From NCBI RefSeq assembly GCF_047496725.1, contig NC_132975.1:15137501-15201500 (forward strand): a DNA stretch of 64,000 bases, in the 5' to 3' direction. How positions within the stretch are numbered: position 1 is the first letter of the stretch; each line of letters opens with the position of its first letter. Source of the stretch: Anoplolepis gracilipes (Eukaryota; Arthropoda; Insecta; Hymenoptera; Formicidae). This document shows, piece by piece, positions 1-12,900 of the stretch. The translations under genes and the position numbers were made by a program. The notes beneath the pieces were generated by a model. That model was not told where the DNA came from. It made no database searches and saw only the letters and a program-made list of their open reading frames with translations.

Positions 1-1403
1 TTACGGAGGTTCCGATCGTAGTTTACCCGCTTGAATCGATCGGCCTTGTCCGCATCCATGGACTTTTTTCGCGCCATTCGCAAATATCTCTTAATGGTAT
101 CGCTCACGGATGGCGACACGTCGTCATTGTCGACGCTGCTACGTCTCCGTCCGCTTGTTTTGTGCGACGTCGTCTCTTTCTGCGAGGAGGATTCGTCTTT
201 CTCTCTCTCTAGTAAACACGCATCGAGGACGTCTCGGGAAACCGGATCAGTTTGCACGCCATCATCGAGAAAGGACCTATCGGTACTGGGTTCCTGGACG
301 GCAATCAGAGGTGGCGGTGAGATTGGAGATTGGCGATGATCTTTCCTCGTGGGAGACCGAATATCGGACTTTATGGTGGATGGCGTACTTCTTTCGTGGC
401 CCCACCATCGAGTGGACGGCGAAGTATACGCACCTGTCGCTCGGGGTCCCCTAAAGCCTCGAGTACATCTCAAGTCAAAGTAAAGCTTCTCGAGGAGCTT
501 TCGATCGGTCAAAATATCGGAAATAACGTGCTCCCGAGAAGAGGATTTGCTATAATAACGACTTAATGTCTCCATCAACGATTTATGAACATAGTCGCCT
601 TGATAAGGCAACTCGGAAACTTGAGTCTTCTCACTGGAAGAACTTTGGCGAGAAGCTTCATCGCGTTTAGCCTGAGCCACGATCATATCCAGATGTTGCT
701 GCAGCTTGTCTATCAAGCTATGATAGTCGAAGTTCTTTTTTCCGTCCATCTGTTGAATTGTCTCCTGCGACTTGGCAGCCGCCCTCGCCGGATTAGCCGC
801 CTCGCCCTGCATGTTCAGGTACTTTTGTAGCATGTCGGCCAGCTCTTTGACCTCGACATCTTCCTGAGATGTCTTGCGACGTGTCACCGGACTCGACGGC
901 GTGCTTCCGCTGCCACCGCCTGACGTCAGTAGCCACTCTCTCTTCGCCTTGGCAAGATCAAACTTGCCAGACGTGGTCGCGCGAAGGACGAAACTCTGCG
1001 GCGAGCTCCTGACGTCGTCGGCCTCATCAGCCGAGCTGGCTTGGGTTCGACAGCTGCCGCCTTTAATTTGCCTGCGACGTCGCTGAGCGCGGAAAGCCAG
1101 AGTGCCCGGATACGACGCTTTTCTCCAAAGTAGAAATCGCGGCTCCTTCTGGCACACCTCCTGAAAGTACTGCTCGATCTTCGGTATATCCTCCGGACGA
1201 TTGTGAGTACCATCCGGGATGAGACGCCGTCCGGCGTCCGCCATGTATCGCCACGTCTTCCTCGTGAGTAGCCATCGCTCTTTGACGGGCTTGCGTTTGG
1301 TCCTACGGTCCTTGGACGTGAGAGACGTATCGCGTATCGTGTTTGTGGTGTCCGCGCTGTCGTGACGCGAGCGTGTCCTGCCGCCGCCGGGACGCTCCGC
1401 CAT
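1..1403 (-). CDS. Large unassigned protein, N-terminal 467 codons (3' end outside window)
   Basis: One uninterrupted minus-strand frame runs from an ATG at 1403 (start MAERPGGG) to the window edge with no stop; an in-frame TAG lies upstream near 1500, so this ATG is the first in the frame. The protein is basic and Ser/Arg/Thr-rich, with ordered-looking islands. A Trp-rich segment at about residues 42-96 contains ERWLLTRKTWRYMADAG and EQYFQEVCQKEPRFLLWR. Helical stretches lie at about 186-197 (VKELADMLQKYL) and 225-246 (SLIDKLQQHLDM). A basic helix at about 434-448 contains DTIKRYLRMARKK and is followed by RFKRVNYDRNLR. The mix of low-complexity linkers and conserved-looking islands suggests a cytoplasmic or cytoskeletal scaffold, but I do not recognise the family and assign no function. 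The CpG-rich base composition contrasts with the AT-rich flank. Coding status is well supported by length alone. Confidence 0.85.
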   Translation of the reverse strand, partial: MAERPGGGRTRSRHDSADTTNTIRDTSLTSKDRRTKRKPVKERWLLTRKTWRYMADAGRRLIPDGTHNRPEDIPKIEQYFQEVCQKEPRFLLWRKASYPGTLAFRAQRRRRQIKGGSCRTQASSADEADDVRSSPQSFVLRATTSGKFDLAKAKREWLLTSGGGSGSTPSSPVTRRKTSQEDVEVKELADMLQKYLNMQGEAANPARAAAKSQETIQQMDGKKNFDYHSLIDKLQQHLDMIVAQAKRDEASRQSSSSEKTQVSELPYQGDYVHKSLMETLSRYYSKSSSREHVISDILTDRKLLEKLYFDLRCTRGFRGPRATGAYTSPSTRWWGHERSTPSTIKSDIRSPTRKDHRQSPISPPPLIAVQEPSTDRSFLDDGVQTDPVSRDVLDACLLEREKDESSSQKETTSHKTSGRRRSSVDNDDVSPSVSDTIKRYLRMARKKSMDADKADRFKRVNYDRNLR

Positions 1404-2350
1404 CGTCGCGTCCTTGTCTCGCCTCGCCACGCGAACCACCTTCGCCAAATTTCCGTCAGCCTGATGTCGTGCACGATAGGGACGACTCGCGGAGTCGTCC
1501 TACGCCGCGTGCAAGTCACTGTACCATACCAGACGACGTACTTATTCTCACTCACGACGATCAATCACTTTTCGCCTTTAATCGAGGAATACATTGAGGC
1601 GAAATGAATATAGGTATTTCCAATAAACCAACTGCACTTTGACACTTTACCACTCGCTGAAGAAAATACCGCGGATCGATGCTTTATTTCCTATTATACA
1701 ACGTATCGACAACTTTTCAAAATCAACAGCGCTGAAGAGCAGTTGCCTGCAGAGTTTTAACAAATTGGCCTTTCCTCTAAATAGAGTTTAAGACGGCTCT
1801 TTCGACAAGAACCATCGTCAGTCTTATTCGTTCTCTAGGAGATCTTGCGAAAAACAATGCCGGCTAAGTACAATGACGACGACGACGACGATGACGTCCG
1901 GACGTCAAGATCGCACGCGTTACAAGAAGTCGCGCGAGAGCCGGCAAGGTGGAAGCTGCCTAAGGTACGCGACTACTGTTCCTCAGGGCGTCGCGACGCT
2001 CGTGGACGCTCCGTGTCTAAAAGCGTCTTCGCCCCTTCTCTCCGCTTCCTTCTTTCCGCTCGCGTGCGAAAACGCGAGCGAACGAGTCGCGAGTGTAAGA
2101 GAAAAGGAGACGACGACAACGACGACGATGGACCAGACTGAGGAAGAGGTATAGAGGTTGCTGCGGTCTGGGATACCTGGGTCCGCCGCAGACTAACCGG
2201 AGGTGTAACGTCGATGACGACGGTGTCGTCACGCTTTGCCAAATACCAACGGCACTCTCTAGCGGCCACTTTCTGGCGTTTCCCGAAACGATGTCGGTTT
2301 TGACGAGGTCATGACGACATATCGTTTTCCTCATCGTCGTAGCATGGCAT
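1404..2350. promoter_or_regulatory. CpG-rich 5' region upstream of the minus-strand gene
   Basis: CpG-rich sequence with a (GAC)n run near 1872-1893; it becomes strongly AT-rich after about 2350. This fits the 5' leader and promoter of the minus-strand gene starting at 1403. A short plus-strand frame from 1857 starts MPAKYN, contains an Asp run, and reaches a donor-like AAG|GTACGC near 1962. It could be a divergent first exon, but no partner exon was found, so it is not called as a gene. Confidence 0.4.
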
Positions 2351-5300
2351 GAGAATGACGATGTCGCGTCGAATCGTGGAACGCCAAAATTAAATCATTA
2401 TTAACGTCGCGAATCTTGAATAAGAAATTGTTTCTAGTTTCCTCCGTGAGTGATTTCATCAAAGTACTTCTCAAGATTTAATCAAATACTATAGTAAATT
2501 ATATACGTTATTGCAAAATATTACGTTTACATAATCATGTTTACCAATTTTTTTGAAACTTGAAAGAAATTTTCATCAAAATTATGTATTTATTATAATA
2601 GCAAGGAGATAATCGATCTTTTTAATTATTTGCAGCAATAATCAATTTTTCATATTCAATTTATATTGAAATGCGCATAAAATTCAAGATCTCGACATAA
2701 TAATTAACCCTTACTTCGTACTGACGGGTCATTTTTGTCTGTGATTTTTCTAACAACGTCAATTTGTTTTTTTTCGAAAACAAATAATCATAACAATAAT
2801 ATATTTAAGTAAATTATTTTTCAAATTTATTATTTTAGTCTTTATTTCAAATGTTCAAAGAAGGTATATACATTTTTTCAGATTTTTTAAAACGCTTTTA
2901 CATATTAATAAACTTATCGAAAATACGCTGACGCACCTGTGTAATTAGAAGGTGCCAAAAATAACAATACGGAGTAAGGGGTAATAAAATAAAATGTTTA
3001 ATTATATAAGAATACAAAATAAATGGTAGTATACATAAGGGAATACATTTTTATATTTTCTCTCTAAAATTGAACATGGTAGACGGCCATAATGCCGTAA
3101 TAATGTACCCATTGTGAAAGACGGGTTTAAGTTTTCAATGATATATAAATATGACATTTTGTAACAAAAGTAGATGATAAAAATAGATTCTACTGTTACA
3201 CATCATGTTGAAATCTTTGACATTAGGCACTCTGAGTTCTCTATAATGTTAAGAGAGAACGACAAAGCTGTAACTTTATTATTATTAATTATTGAGAAAC
3301 TCGGTGCATAATGTGAAAAATTCTTTGTACATCTGTGTTGTAAGTTGTTCGCTCGTTTTCGCAAATTAAAACTGAAGCGTGAATAGTAAGCTCGGAGATT
3401 AGCAAAAGTCAATACCTCTTTTTCGCTGGTTGCCGCGGCAACGACGTCTTTGGTTCTCTAGTTGGTGTGTGCAAAGACCACCCACTACCCGAGAGACGTG
3501 TTAAATGCGAACTTTGTTAATATTTACAAATGTGGGATTAGAATTAAACTCCTATATATTACAGAACGCCACGTGGATGGAGCAACTGCTGAGAAATAAA
3601 ATTCGTAACAAGGCATATAAGAACTAAATAAAGATTTCCGTGTCGTAAAATACAATAAGATATTACATCTACTTAACCCACGAGGAAGGCAAGGATATGA
3701 AAAAGAATTAAACAAGTTTCGCGAAGCAATGACGGAGTAGTATTATGTATTTATCGATCAATCTCAAAAGAAAATTTTACTTCCTAACAGAATTGTGATT
3801 CGCAGTTTAATTATTGTAAAATATGTCGATAATTGAGATTTATAAATAATATCGATCTTTCTTTCAAAACTTTTATTAAGGAATAATTATATTTTTCATT
3901 TATTGACACTGCATATATATTGTATAACAGCAGCATCCTAATGATCGATAAATTCGCTTTCCTATCAATCGATTAATTAACGAGATCGCACGGGCTCGGA
4001 TCCTTTGATAAATTTTATAATGTGATACCTCAAATATACACTTATATACAGATTTTATACTAATTGGATTATCGTGACGTAGCGGAAAATTGCATATCGA
4101 ATAGATTAATTCCTATTTCATACAAAATTAACGTTTGCTCACGTGTGCGAACGCGATATGCAAAGCAAGTACATAACGTTATAATCTCTTATATTATTCT
4201 GCTAAAGCCCATCAAAATCAAGCTTGTCTAATGAGAAAGTTACATCAGAGCTCGGAACAAACGTACGGAGTTACCTAACATCTCACACGGCGAAATCCTT
4301 TCTCACACCCTAATGACGTAAAGCGATAAAGTTCACGATAGGGTATCGCCCGGAGGATATATTTTTCGCCCGCGATTATTTCCAGACTCATTCTACGGGT
4401 CGGATCACACCACGCCACACGTATTTGTGCCGATATGGTACAATCGTAAATCACAAGTGAGTTAATCAAGATCTGTTGGAAACCATTGGAATTTCTTCGC
4501 CTTGGGAAACTCGAAAATTTTGATTTATTATTTAAATATATTTCTAAATTTCCGCCCAACTGCAAGTGACGTAAGAAATTATAAATATAAATGTCAAAGT
4601 GCGCAAAAACGTGAAAGAAAGCGTCATAGATATACTTGTTTAGAAAAGAAATTGCTACTTAATTTTATCTTTTCTAGAATTTCATTCGCGTCGGTTGTTT
4701 ACTGTCGTTTGTGCGGAATTTTTGCACTTAACAGCCAGAGAGAATTTACTTGTACGAGCAAACGAATTTCTTTCTTTCTCAAAATTGAACAGATCTCCAC
4801 GGTTGTGTGTAGATAACATGAAGAAGTTCCACGGATGTCTGACTAATGAGATTCAGAACCATTATTTTTTTTAAATATTTTCTCTGCGCGACCTGCGCAA
4901 TATTTGTTAATATTCGTGAGTTGTGAAGAAAAATCGTATATTTATAATTTATCTTTCGTTCTTTCGTATAATTTTAATATTTTAATTTTTCATTAATATG
5001 CTATAACATGTGTATTTAAAGTCATATGAAAAATTCATAACAGTCGTATAAATATATTTAGAATCGCAAGAAAACAACATACGTATGAAGTTGAGAGTTT
5101 AAAAATATTTATGCTTCTCCTGAAAAAAAAAAAAAAAAAATAGAAGTTTATTTTTGTAAAATTATAATGCAGATTTAATCGAGTTTTTTTAAGAACTGTT
5201 TTTTTTTAATTTACACGTACTTTGGTGCATTTTTTATTAAAATAATCATAATTCTATTTTCACATTTCTCCGTCTCTTCCATTTAATTGACATTGTACCA

Positions 5301-6163
5301 AACTAAATATCGAAAAAATTGGCACAAAACTTTCCTCTTCTCTTTATAATGTATGACAAGAAACTTGCAGAATTATTCCGATGTCTCTTCGCGGTATCTC
5401 TGCATACGTACTGCCGTATCGAACACTAGATAAGAAGTTTCAACGCGTTCGGACGAATTGAGATAAGGTCTGCCAGCAGACACTTCGGCGTCTCGATGAG
5501 TGGTGTGCGAACTCTAAAGATAGAGCGACGTACGTCCTTCCTTTACCCCCGTTTCGTTTTTCCGCACAATTTTTTTCATTTTTCCCTCGTTTAACTTTAG
5601 ATTAATGCGTTTTTTTTTTTTTTTTTTTTTTTTTTAAATGATTTCCAGATTCAAGATATATTTAATATTTTAGGAATATAGTTTACAATATAAATGTATA
5701 CGTATGAGAAGAGGGAATTTCTCTAGATGCCCTTAAACATGATTTTTCGTTACATCGAAGGGTCTTTCATCATATTTTAAAGATTTCTGTTTGCAGGCAA
5801 AAACCTAACAAGGACTTTATAGTGCTTCTTCAAGGACTTTTACGACCGACAAACGACTGCTTACATTAGTGACACATTACCGGTATACGACGATATACGT
5901 TGGCTGACAATGGCGTTTTTATCGATAGTGGAAAGTAGAACGCGTTTGCCGGAAATGACAAACGACCTGCTAAACGAGCGACTCTGAACAACATCCGCCA
6001 ACATGATGCTGAACCGTAAAATACTTTTCCCATCATCTGTTAGATGACAAGTAAGTAAAGTCCGTGTACAAAGTTGACATATCGTACAGAAATAACATAA
6101 ATAGCCTTTCTTGCAATGTCATAAATTAATTATAAATTAATATTAAAATACATGCTCCAACGT

Positions 6164-6223
<60 letters not shown>

Positions 6224-6499
6224 AAAATGACATATAATTTATAATATGTCTCTGAAAGTATCTATAATATATAATAATTCTTTTTTCTATAATTTATATG
6301 TTGCGTAAATGTTTTATATAATATCTTTGCAAAAATCTCTTCATATAATAAAATTACGGGTCGTAATTTCTTTAAATCAATTACAAGAAAAAATACATGT
6401 TATTTTTCAAATTTGTTGTAAAAAAATATGTTAAAAATATTACTTATACGAGTGTTTAATAATAGTAAAATATATCCGATTTATCCTAACTTGTTCTGA
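2351..6499. other. AT-rich non-coding stretch
   Basis: No convincing coding exon on either strand. It contains poly-A/T runs (for example near 5125 and 5610) and a long TA microsatellite near its right end. Short open frames here have AT-driven amino-acid composition and no flanking splice signals worth reporting. Confidence 0.6.
6166..6222. repeat. (TA)n microsatellite
   Basis: About 28 TA units in an AT-rich, gene-free stretch. Confidence 0.95.
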
Positions 6500-6655
6500 T
6501 TATTCTTTACGGCTTTGAGGATATTGGAAGCCTTCGGTAACGTAAAGAGTGAATTCCTTGAAATCTAACGGTCGACGTGGAGGATTACTTTCCGGTATCT
6601 GAAACTCGATTTCGGGAGATTGCCCACAAACGCAAACGTTACATGAAATACTATA
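6500..6655 (-). CDS. Candidate terminal coding exon, unassigned gene
   Basis: On the minus strand an acceptor (pyrimidine/AT stretch then TTGCAG) is followed by 51 codons and TAA. The residues look coding: a Cys cluster CNVCVCGQ, then EIEFQIPESNPPRRPLDF, then FTLYVTEGFQYPQS, ending SRKE. Codon use is richer in GC than the surroundings. No upstream exon is firmly linked. The nearest minus-strand candidate is the start exon at 15699-15828, but that exon ends in phase 1 and this one reads best in phase 0, so at least one more exon would be needed. Family unknown. Confidence 0.4.
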   Translation of the reverse strand, partial: YSISCNVCVCGQSPEIEFQIPESNPPRRPLDFKEFTLYVTEGFQYPQSRKE

Positions 6656-7812
6656 CTGCAAGTTTATAGTTGACGCGGAAATCGACATCTGGACTAGTTC
6701 GAGAAATGTCGATAATGTGTAACGTTGATGTGTGTGGACAGAAAGAGAAGATATATTTATTTATCAATTTATATAAAAAAAAGTTTATAGAATCATACAC
6801 ATCATATATATTTATACAAAATTTTAATTTAAAAATAATTTTCGAAAAAGTGATAAACATAGAGATAATTACTACAAATAACTAATACATCTTATATCTT
6901 TTATTCTTCCATTTCATAAATAAAATTCTTAATTAATTATAAAATTTGTTTACGAAATAATGAAATAACGGGCAAAATATTTTTCTAATTAACTAGAGAT
7001 AACAACGATGAGACGTCACGATCCAAAGATCATGAGATGCGTTGAAAACAAATCGTTGTTAAAACAAATTAGACATTTCTAACGCACGGATTTCCTAAAA
7101 GCTTTGATCCTCGAGTGATATTCGATATACGTTACAGAAATGGAGGACGAATTAAATCCTCAGGTCAGTCGAAGTTAAATATATATCGCTACGACTAATC
7201 ACGTAATCTACGTAATCCCCGACGACGAATTTTGCGTGGGTAAAAACGTGTTACACATGTATCATTGTACAAGTTTTATCTCAACTACGGACGAATGACA
7301 TTAAATGTTTGCGTTGCGTCAATCGAAAATTCAATAAACGCAGCTGCTTTTTAATGTAACATTTTTTACTTTGCAGATTTATTTTTATCATAGAATAGAG
7401 ATTTATTATTATTATATGAAATAACCACACAAATGTTTCAAAACTATTGCACTTTGTTTTTGTCAAGGATATCGTGAAAAATTTAATCGGTATTTTTCTA
7501 TAAGGACGCATTTTTTACAGAAATTATCAGTGTTAGAGCGAATAATTAATATTGACAAATAAATTATATTTGATTGAATTTTTTATTTCGGTTTCGTTGG
7601 AAGGAGGACGGATGCAGCTTGACGAGTCGTCCTCAAGATGACAAATCGCCGCTTCGTTTCCGGCATCTTTTAAGCAATTAAGCAATTATCATGAAATATT
7701 GTGACGGCTGTCGGCTTGAAAAATTTGACGTAACGGTCCGTGTTTCTAACGTGAAAGCGCTGATAAAGTGTGTATACGCGAAACTTAGCGCGCGATAATA
7801 TTTATAGTAACG

Positions 7813-7818
7813 GAGAGA

Positions 7819-7849
<31 letters not shown>
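7813..7849. repeat. (GA)n microsatellite
   Basis: GA dinucleotide run with one interruption. Confidence 0.9.
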
Positions 7850-9924
7850 TTAAAAAGAGTAAGCGGCGGAGGAATAAATATACAAGCCGAGGCAAAAGAC
7901 TCGGCTGCTGTTTGCTGCACGCTTTGAAGGTGCGCTAGCCATGCGATATAACGCGTGCGATGGCTATATTACACATGAGTTTAGCTGTACAACATTTGGG
8001 AAATAACGCCTTGAATCTGATAACGCCATAAATCCGTAAGCGCCATAATTCACATGAATGTACACAAATGTTGCAATCATCGGAGCTAGCAAGTCATACA
8101 ACAAATCGTATTGTTATCGCTCGCTCGGGTATAATTAATCAAGATTTAATCATAGAATAGATACGTATATAAGAATATAGTAATAATTAAATTTAATCTC
8201 AATTGGATGGTTAATTAGAAGAGCAAAAGTGCGAGATGTTTGATCAAATTCATTGGCAATTTATGCTGTAGAATATTATTTACAATGATAAGCAGCAGCA
8301 TCATTGAATAATGTTCACATTTAGCCCACCTTCAGTATATTCACTTTATTATTTCGTTATACATAATGGAATAATTATTATAATACATATTAATTTTAAT
8401 AATATTATATCAATGATATTATACAATATTAACAACAATAAATTATTAATAATAATTATTAGTTATTCGCGTGCATTGAATTGCAAGTTTAAAATATATT
8501 ACTATATTATTAGTCTAATAATATTTTAAATGTCTTTTTATCATTATAATTAATTTAATATCTATATTTTTATGCAAGTATTTATATTAAGCGATTCTGT
8601 GATTATGTATACTTATCCCAACGTTATATCTCTTGGTATCTATCGATAATGTTAGAATCGCGCTAATAACGAAACAAAAAATGGGGACTGAAAAAGAGAA
8701 AGACCGAGAGAGGGAGAAAAAGACAAAGAATTACGGAAGGACATTGGTAGCGTAACAGCACCAGAATAATCATCCCACAGTGGCGTCTTTTAATCCGTAC
8801 CGCCATACGAATCTATTTTTCACCGGACAATCGCGCCAGAAATATCGAATTGGCCTCTCTTCGCGATAATTCTGTTCGGGTGCTCACATGATCGCCACCA
8901 CTTGGTGCCGCGCCGCGTATACCGTCGTCGGGTGAAACCCGGTGAGTGTTCGCCGTCGAGATTTTCACCATATGACCCATTTCTGCTGGATAAAAGATAA
9001 TCGATACGAGATTTTCGATATAAAAGTAAAAAGAAAAAAATCTCTATATTTCCTTATATTATTTTTAAAAATATCGAAAAAGAAAATTAAAAAAAAAAAA
9101 AGATTATTCAAGGAAAATATATATGAAGGAACGATTGTTAAAGTAATTCTTCATAGGAAATTTATTCCGCGCATTTAACGTTTGGGAAAAATCAGCGAAC
9201 AATGATCAAAGTTATTCATGGGGGGTGCTGACATCGGTGGAGGGAGTGAGGGGAGAAAGACTCGCCAATTCTCTACGAGATACGCAATGTTGAATCGCCG
9301 ATCGGCGAGACTGGGTTAGAACTCGGCGTATTATAAAATGTGCAAATTATTTTTAGACCGGCGCAAAAATATCGCAAGGTCGCCGCACGCGGGCGAGTCT
9401 GGCAGCTTCGAAGAGCTTTGTGCTTCCCCGAAGGCGAGACACGAGATGCCGCCACCGCGTGGAGAAACATCCCCGTTGACGTTACCAGGAAGGTTCACCG
9501 GGTGGCAATTCAGGGAAACGTGGAATATTCGCGGAAGTCTAACTTTTCGATCGAAGATAGGATTGACCTGTTGCTGCCAAAGATCATTGATGATCACATG
9601 ATAGTAAGTACATCAACAATTATATATTATACAATTATAAGATGATATAAATATATAGTTTTAATTATTATAATAATTATTATAATAAAAAATATATAAT
9701 TCACACACGTGTATTAAAAATTAAAATTTACAATTTTTCTTTTATTAAATTTAAAATTTAAATATTAATATTTTAGAATCTTTTGTAATGTTTTCGTTTA
9801 ATTTTAAAAATATATCTCTTTTACTTTTTCTTAATATTTTATTTATATTAATATACATGTAGAGTTTTATAAAAAAAAGTTTTTTATTCAAAAATTCGTT
9901 TTTGACATTTGCTTTATTATATAC

Positions 9925-9925
<1 letters not shown>

Positions 9926-9963
<38 letters not shown>
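9926..9963. repeat. (ATG)n trinucleotide repeat
   Basis: About 12 consecutive ATG units. The minus strand would read polyhistidine, but the surrounding frame is AT-rich and not coding-like. Confidence 0.95.
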
Positions 9964-12900
9964 CAATTAAATTATAAATTATAAAATATTATATATTTAT
10001 ATAAAGTTTATGTATTATATATAATAATGGCACACGGAGTCTCTCAGGGTTCTATAAGTCAATGAAACGAGCAACGTAACATCGGTATTTGTACTTTCGC
10101 TGGCATCGATCGTAAAACTCTATTTAATATGTTTGCGGCGAAATTAGACGTTCACGTAATTTTAGAATAGTTTCTTCCGTCGCAAAAGAATCGGAAGATG
10201 CTACTGCTTTTTGCAGTTTTAGAATTATTAAAACGTCGATAAGAATTTAAACAAACGGATTTTTTTACGTACTCTATTGCACTTTTTCCGTCTCTTTAGC
10301 ATCTTAAGATTTCATCTTACGGGAGATTTAGATAATTATAGGAGGTTTAAATAATTAAATTAGAACGTTGCCATGCTTCCAGTCTTGCCTCGCAGAATGT
10401 CTCGGTCGATGATGAGTCAAAAAACTAGAATGATACACGGTTTAATTTTACTTGTAGCCGAATACTGTAGGCGAACAACCGAATTTCGAACGCCACGTTA
10501 CTTATATCACGTGTCTGTTTGATGCGTTTGACAGTTTCGCGTTCAAAACGCCAATTAATGCATTTCAACAAAATTGACAATTCTTGTTTAAAAATATCAA
10601 TATTACATGTAATTTTCTGCTTCTAATTTAACGATGATATAAATATCTAATTTCTTGAAAAATAAAAGAAAGAAAAAATGTATATATATATGCATGTCCC
10701 CGTCGATTAACGTTTCAATAAAACATTGCATTTTAAAATGTAGGATCCATCTTTTTAACGTGAAACGTCTTGAGAAAAATGCAAACATGTTCTCTATCTT
10801 ACTCTCTAAACTCGTTAATTTAGCAGAATAATACAAATGCATTGAAAATTCTTGCGATCAACGAACGATGCATGTAGATTTGATGCGCGCGTGTGCATTT
10901 TCCTTTTGGATCTCGCCTCGTTCCAAGATCTAATAAGAGATCCTCCCCCCCCAAGGCCTTTGGCCTTTCGTCGGGAGTGCACTGTCTGGCTGCGCGCGTT
11001 ACTTCCATCCGAATGCAACAGCTACCTGTGACGATCTACATGCATACACACTGCGCGGATAGGGCTTATTTATGGATTATATGGTGGAACTTTTGCCAGA
11101 CGGCGAAGCTCTCCGTACGAGAAGATGTCGGGAGCCAAGCATCGCACGCCTGACGTGTACGCACGTAGTATGTCGATAGTAAAAGTGAAATCAAAGATAA
11201 ACAAGATTTTACAATTAACCGCGACTTCACTATTTTTATTGTTTATTAAAACTTTAAACAATTTAAGGATAATAATAAGATTATTAGAAATTTATTATTT
11301 AACATTGGAATACACGTGTTTTTCGGAAAATGATTATACATATATATGTATATATAATACAATTGAAAAGCTCTGTCAGAGAATTGATAGGTTTATTGTT
11401 GGATATTTTTATGCAAAAAAATAATCGACAAAAATCCACTATAATTATTCTCAGTGAGATACGTTTTTATTTTATTTTATGTATTGCTCTTTGAAAGACC
11501 GAAAATGAAAGATGTAACAGGGAATCGTTTGCAAATTATGCAGGTTGAATAAAAGTTTTATATTATTCATAATATAAATATAAGCCGCAGTTACTATGTT
11601 CAATAGCGCTTTTTTAAAATTTTATAGCTCATTTTGTGTAAACTATTTTCAGCTTTTATATTTATGATATCCGGTGTCATTTTAAGAAAATAAATTTAAA
11701 ATTAGCTATACGCGACGTAATATAAAAATGAAACAGTTTTTGCTTAGGTTTGTCGCAAAATAGATATTGTAAACGTTTACTCACATCAGTTCAAAGTTAA
11801 CCGCGTTACGGTATAATTTTTCTCTTTCAATACGCTCATGAATAAAATAATAAGCAAGCCGTGTTTTACCAAAAATAAATTATAAAATTAAATTATTTTA
11901 TATATAAAAAAAAAAAAATAAAACAATTGAACAGTTTTATTAACCGGAGAAGGTAAACATAATACAGGTCGATAAACGTAATGCAAGTAAAAACACAGAA
12001 ACTATTTTCGATAAAGTATCGATATAAATAATCGACATAAATCGGTAGATGTGATAAATTGATTTTCCGGCAATATATTTGATGACAGATGCCGTCGCGC
12101 GTGAGGAAGTGACAGCTTCAGAAATTTTCCCCGACGTATAGGACAAGTTTTCCGGCCATGCAAATTTCGTTGATTTCACGCGAGGGTGCATACGACTCAC
12201 ACGAACGCGCCAACACAATCATATGAGTCACGTTAGCTGGCAGAAATCCACGAAAATGATCCTAGTAGATGCATAAACTGTTTCGACAGGCGATCTATTA
12301 ACCCGAAATAGGGGGTTTTCTGATGTAAAACATGCGTACATTCGATTCGCGTTCATATTTCCAACGTAATCTCAACACCTCATTCTATTTGTATTAAAAT
12401 TCTTAAAAATCACACTTTTAAAGTCCCATAATTAACTGTTAATTAACCTTTGACGGAGACGATTTAATATAAACGAAATTAAAGAAAGTCGGACAAATAG
12501 ATTATCGGAGATAAAATCGCAATCTAAATGTAATGTTTTTAATGCAAATATTTATTTTGCAGAATAAAACACACATTTATTATTCCTAAAATTATTTATG
12601 CATAGATATTCAAAAATTAGAAGAAACATACGATAATAAAGTTCCAAATGATATCCCACAAAGTAATAAAATTTGATGATTTTTTTTTTTTTTTTTCTTT
12701 CAATATTTCTCTTTAAGATCAGACGAGCTGTCGCGTCGTGGCTGCGAATATAACAGGAAGTTCAAAGTTAAATTTCCGACAAAGAACTCGTTTTAACACA
12801 TTGGCCTTCATATTCGCGATTTATGCATTCATTTCCCGGCAACAACAGTCCCTGACAGCTTTTCGTACTTGGAGCGGAGAACCAGGAAATTCGTCAATTG

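Noticed and set aside
926..1564. 212-codon minus-strand frame
   Set aside because: It is an out-of-frame shadow of the better minus-strand frame ending at 1403; very Arg-rich from CpG content.
9751..9966. Polyhistidine minus-strand frame
   Set aside because: Product of an (ATG)n microsatellite.
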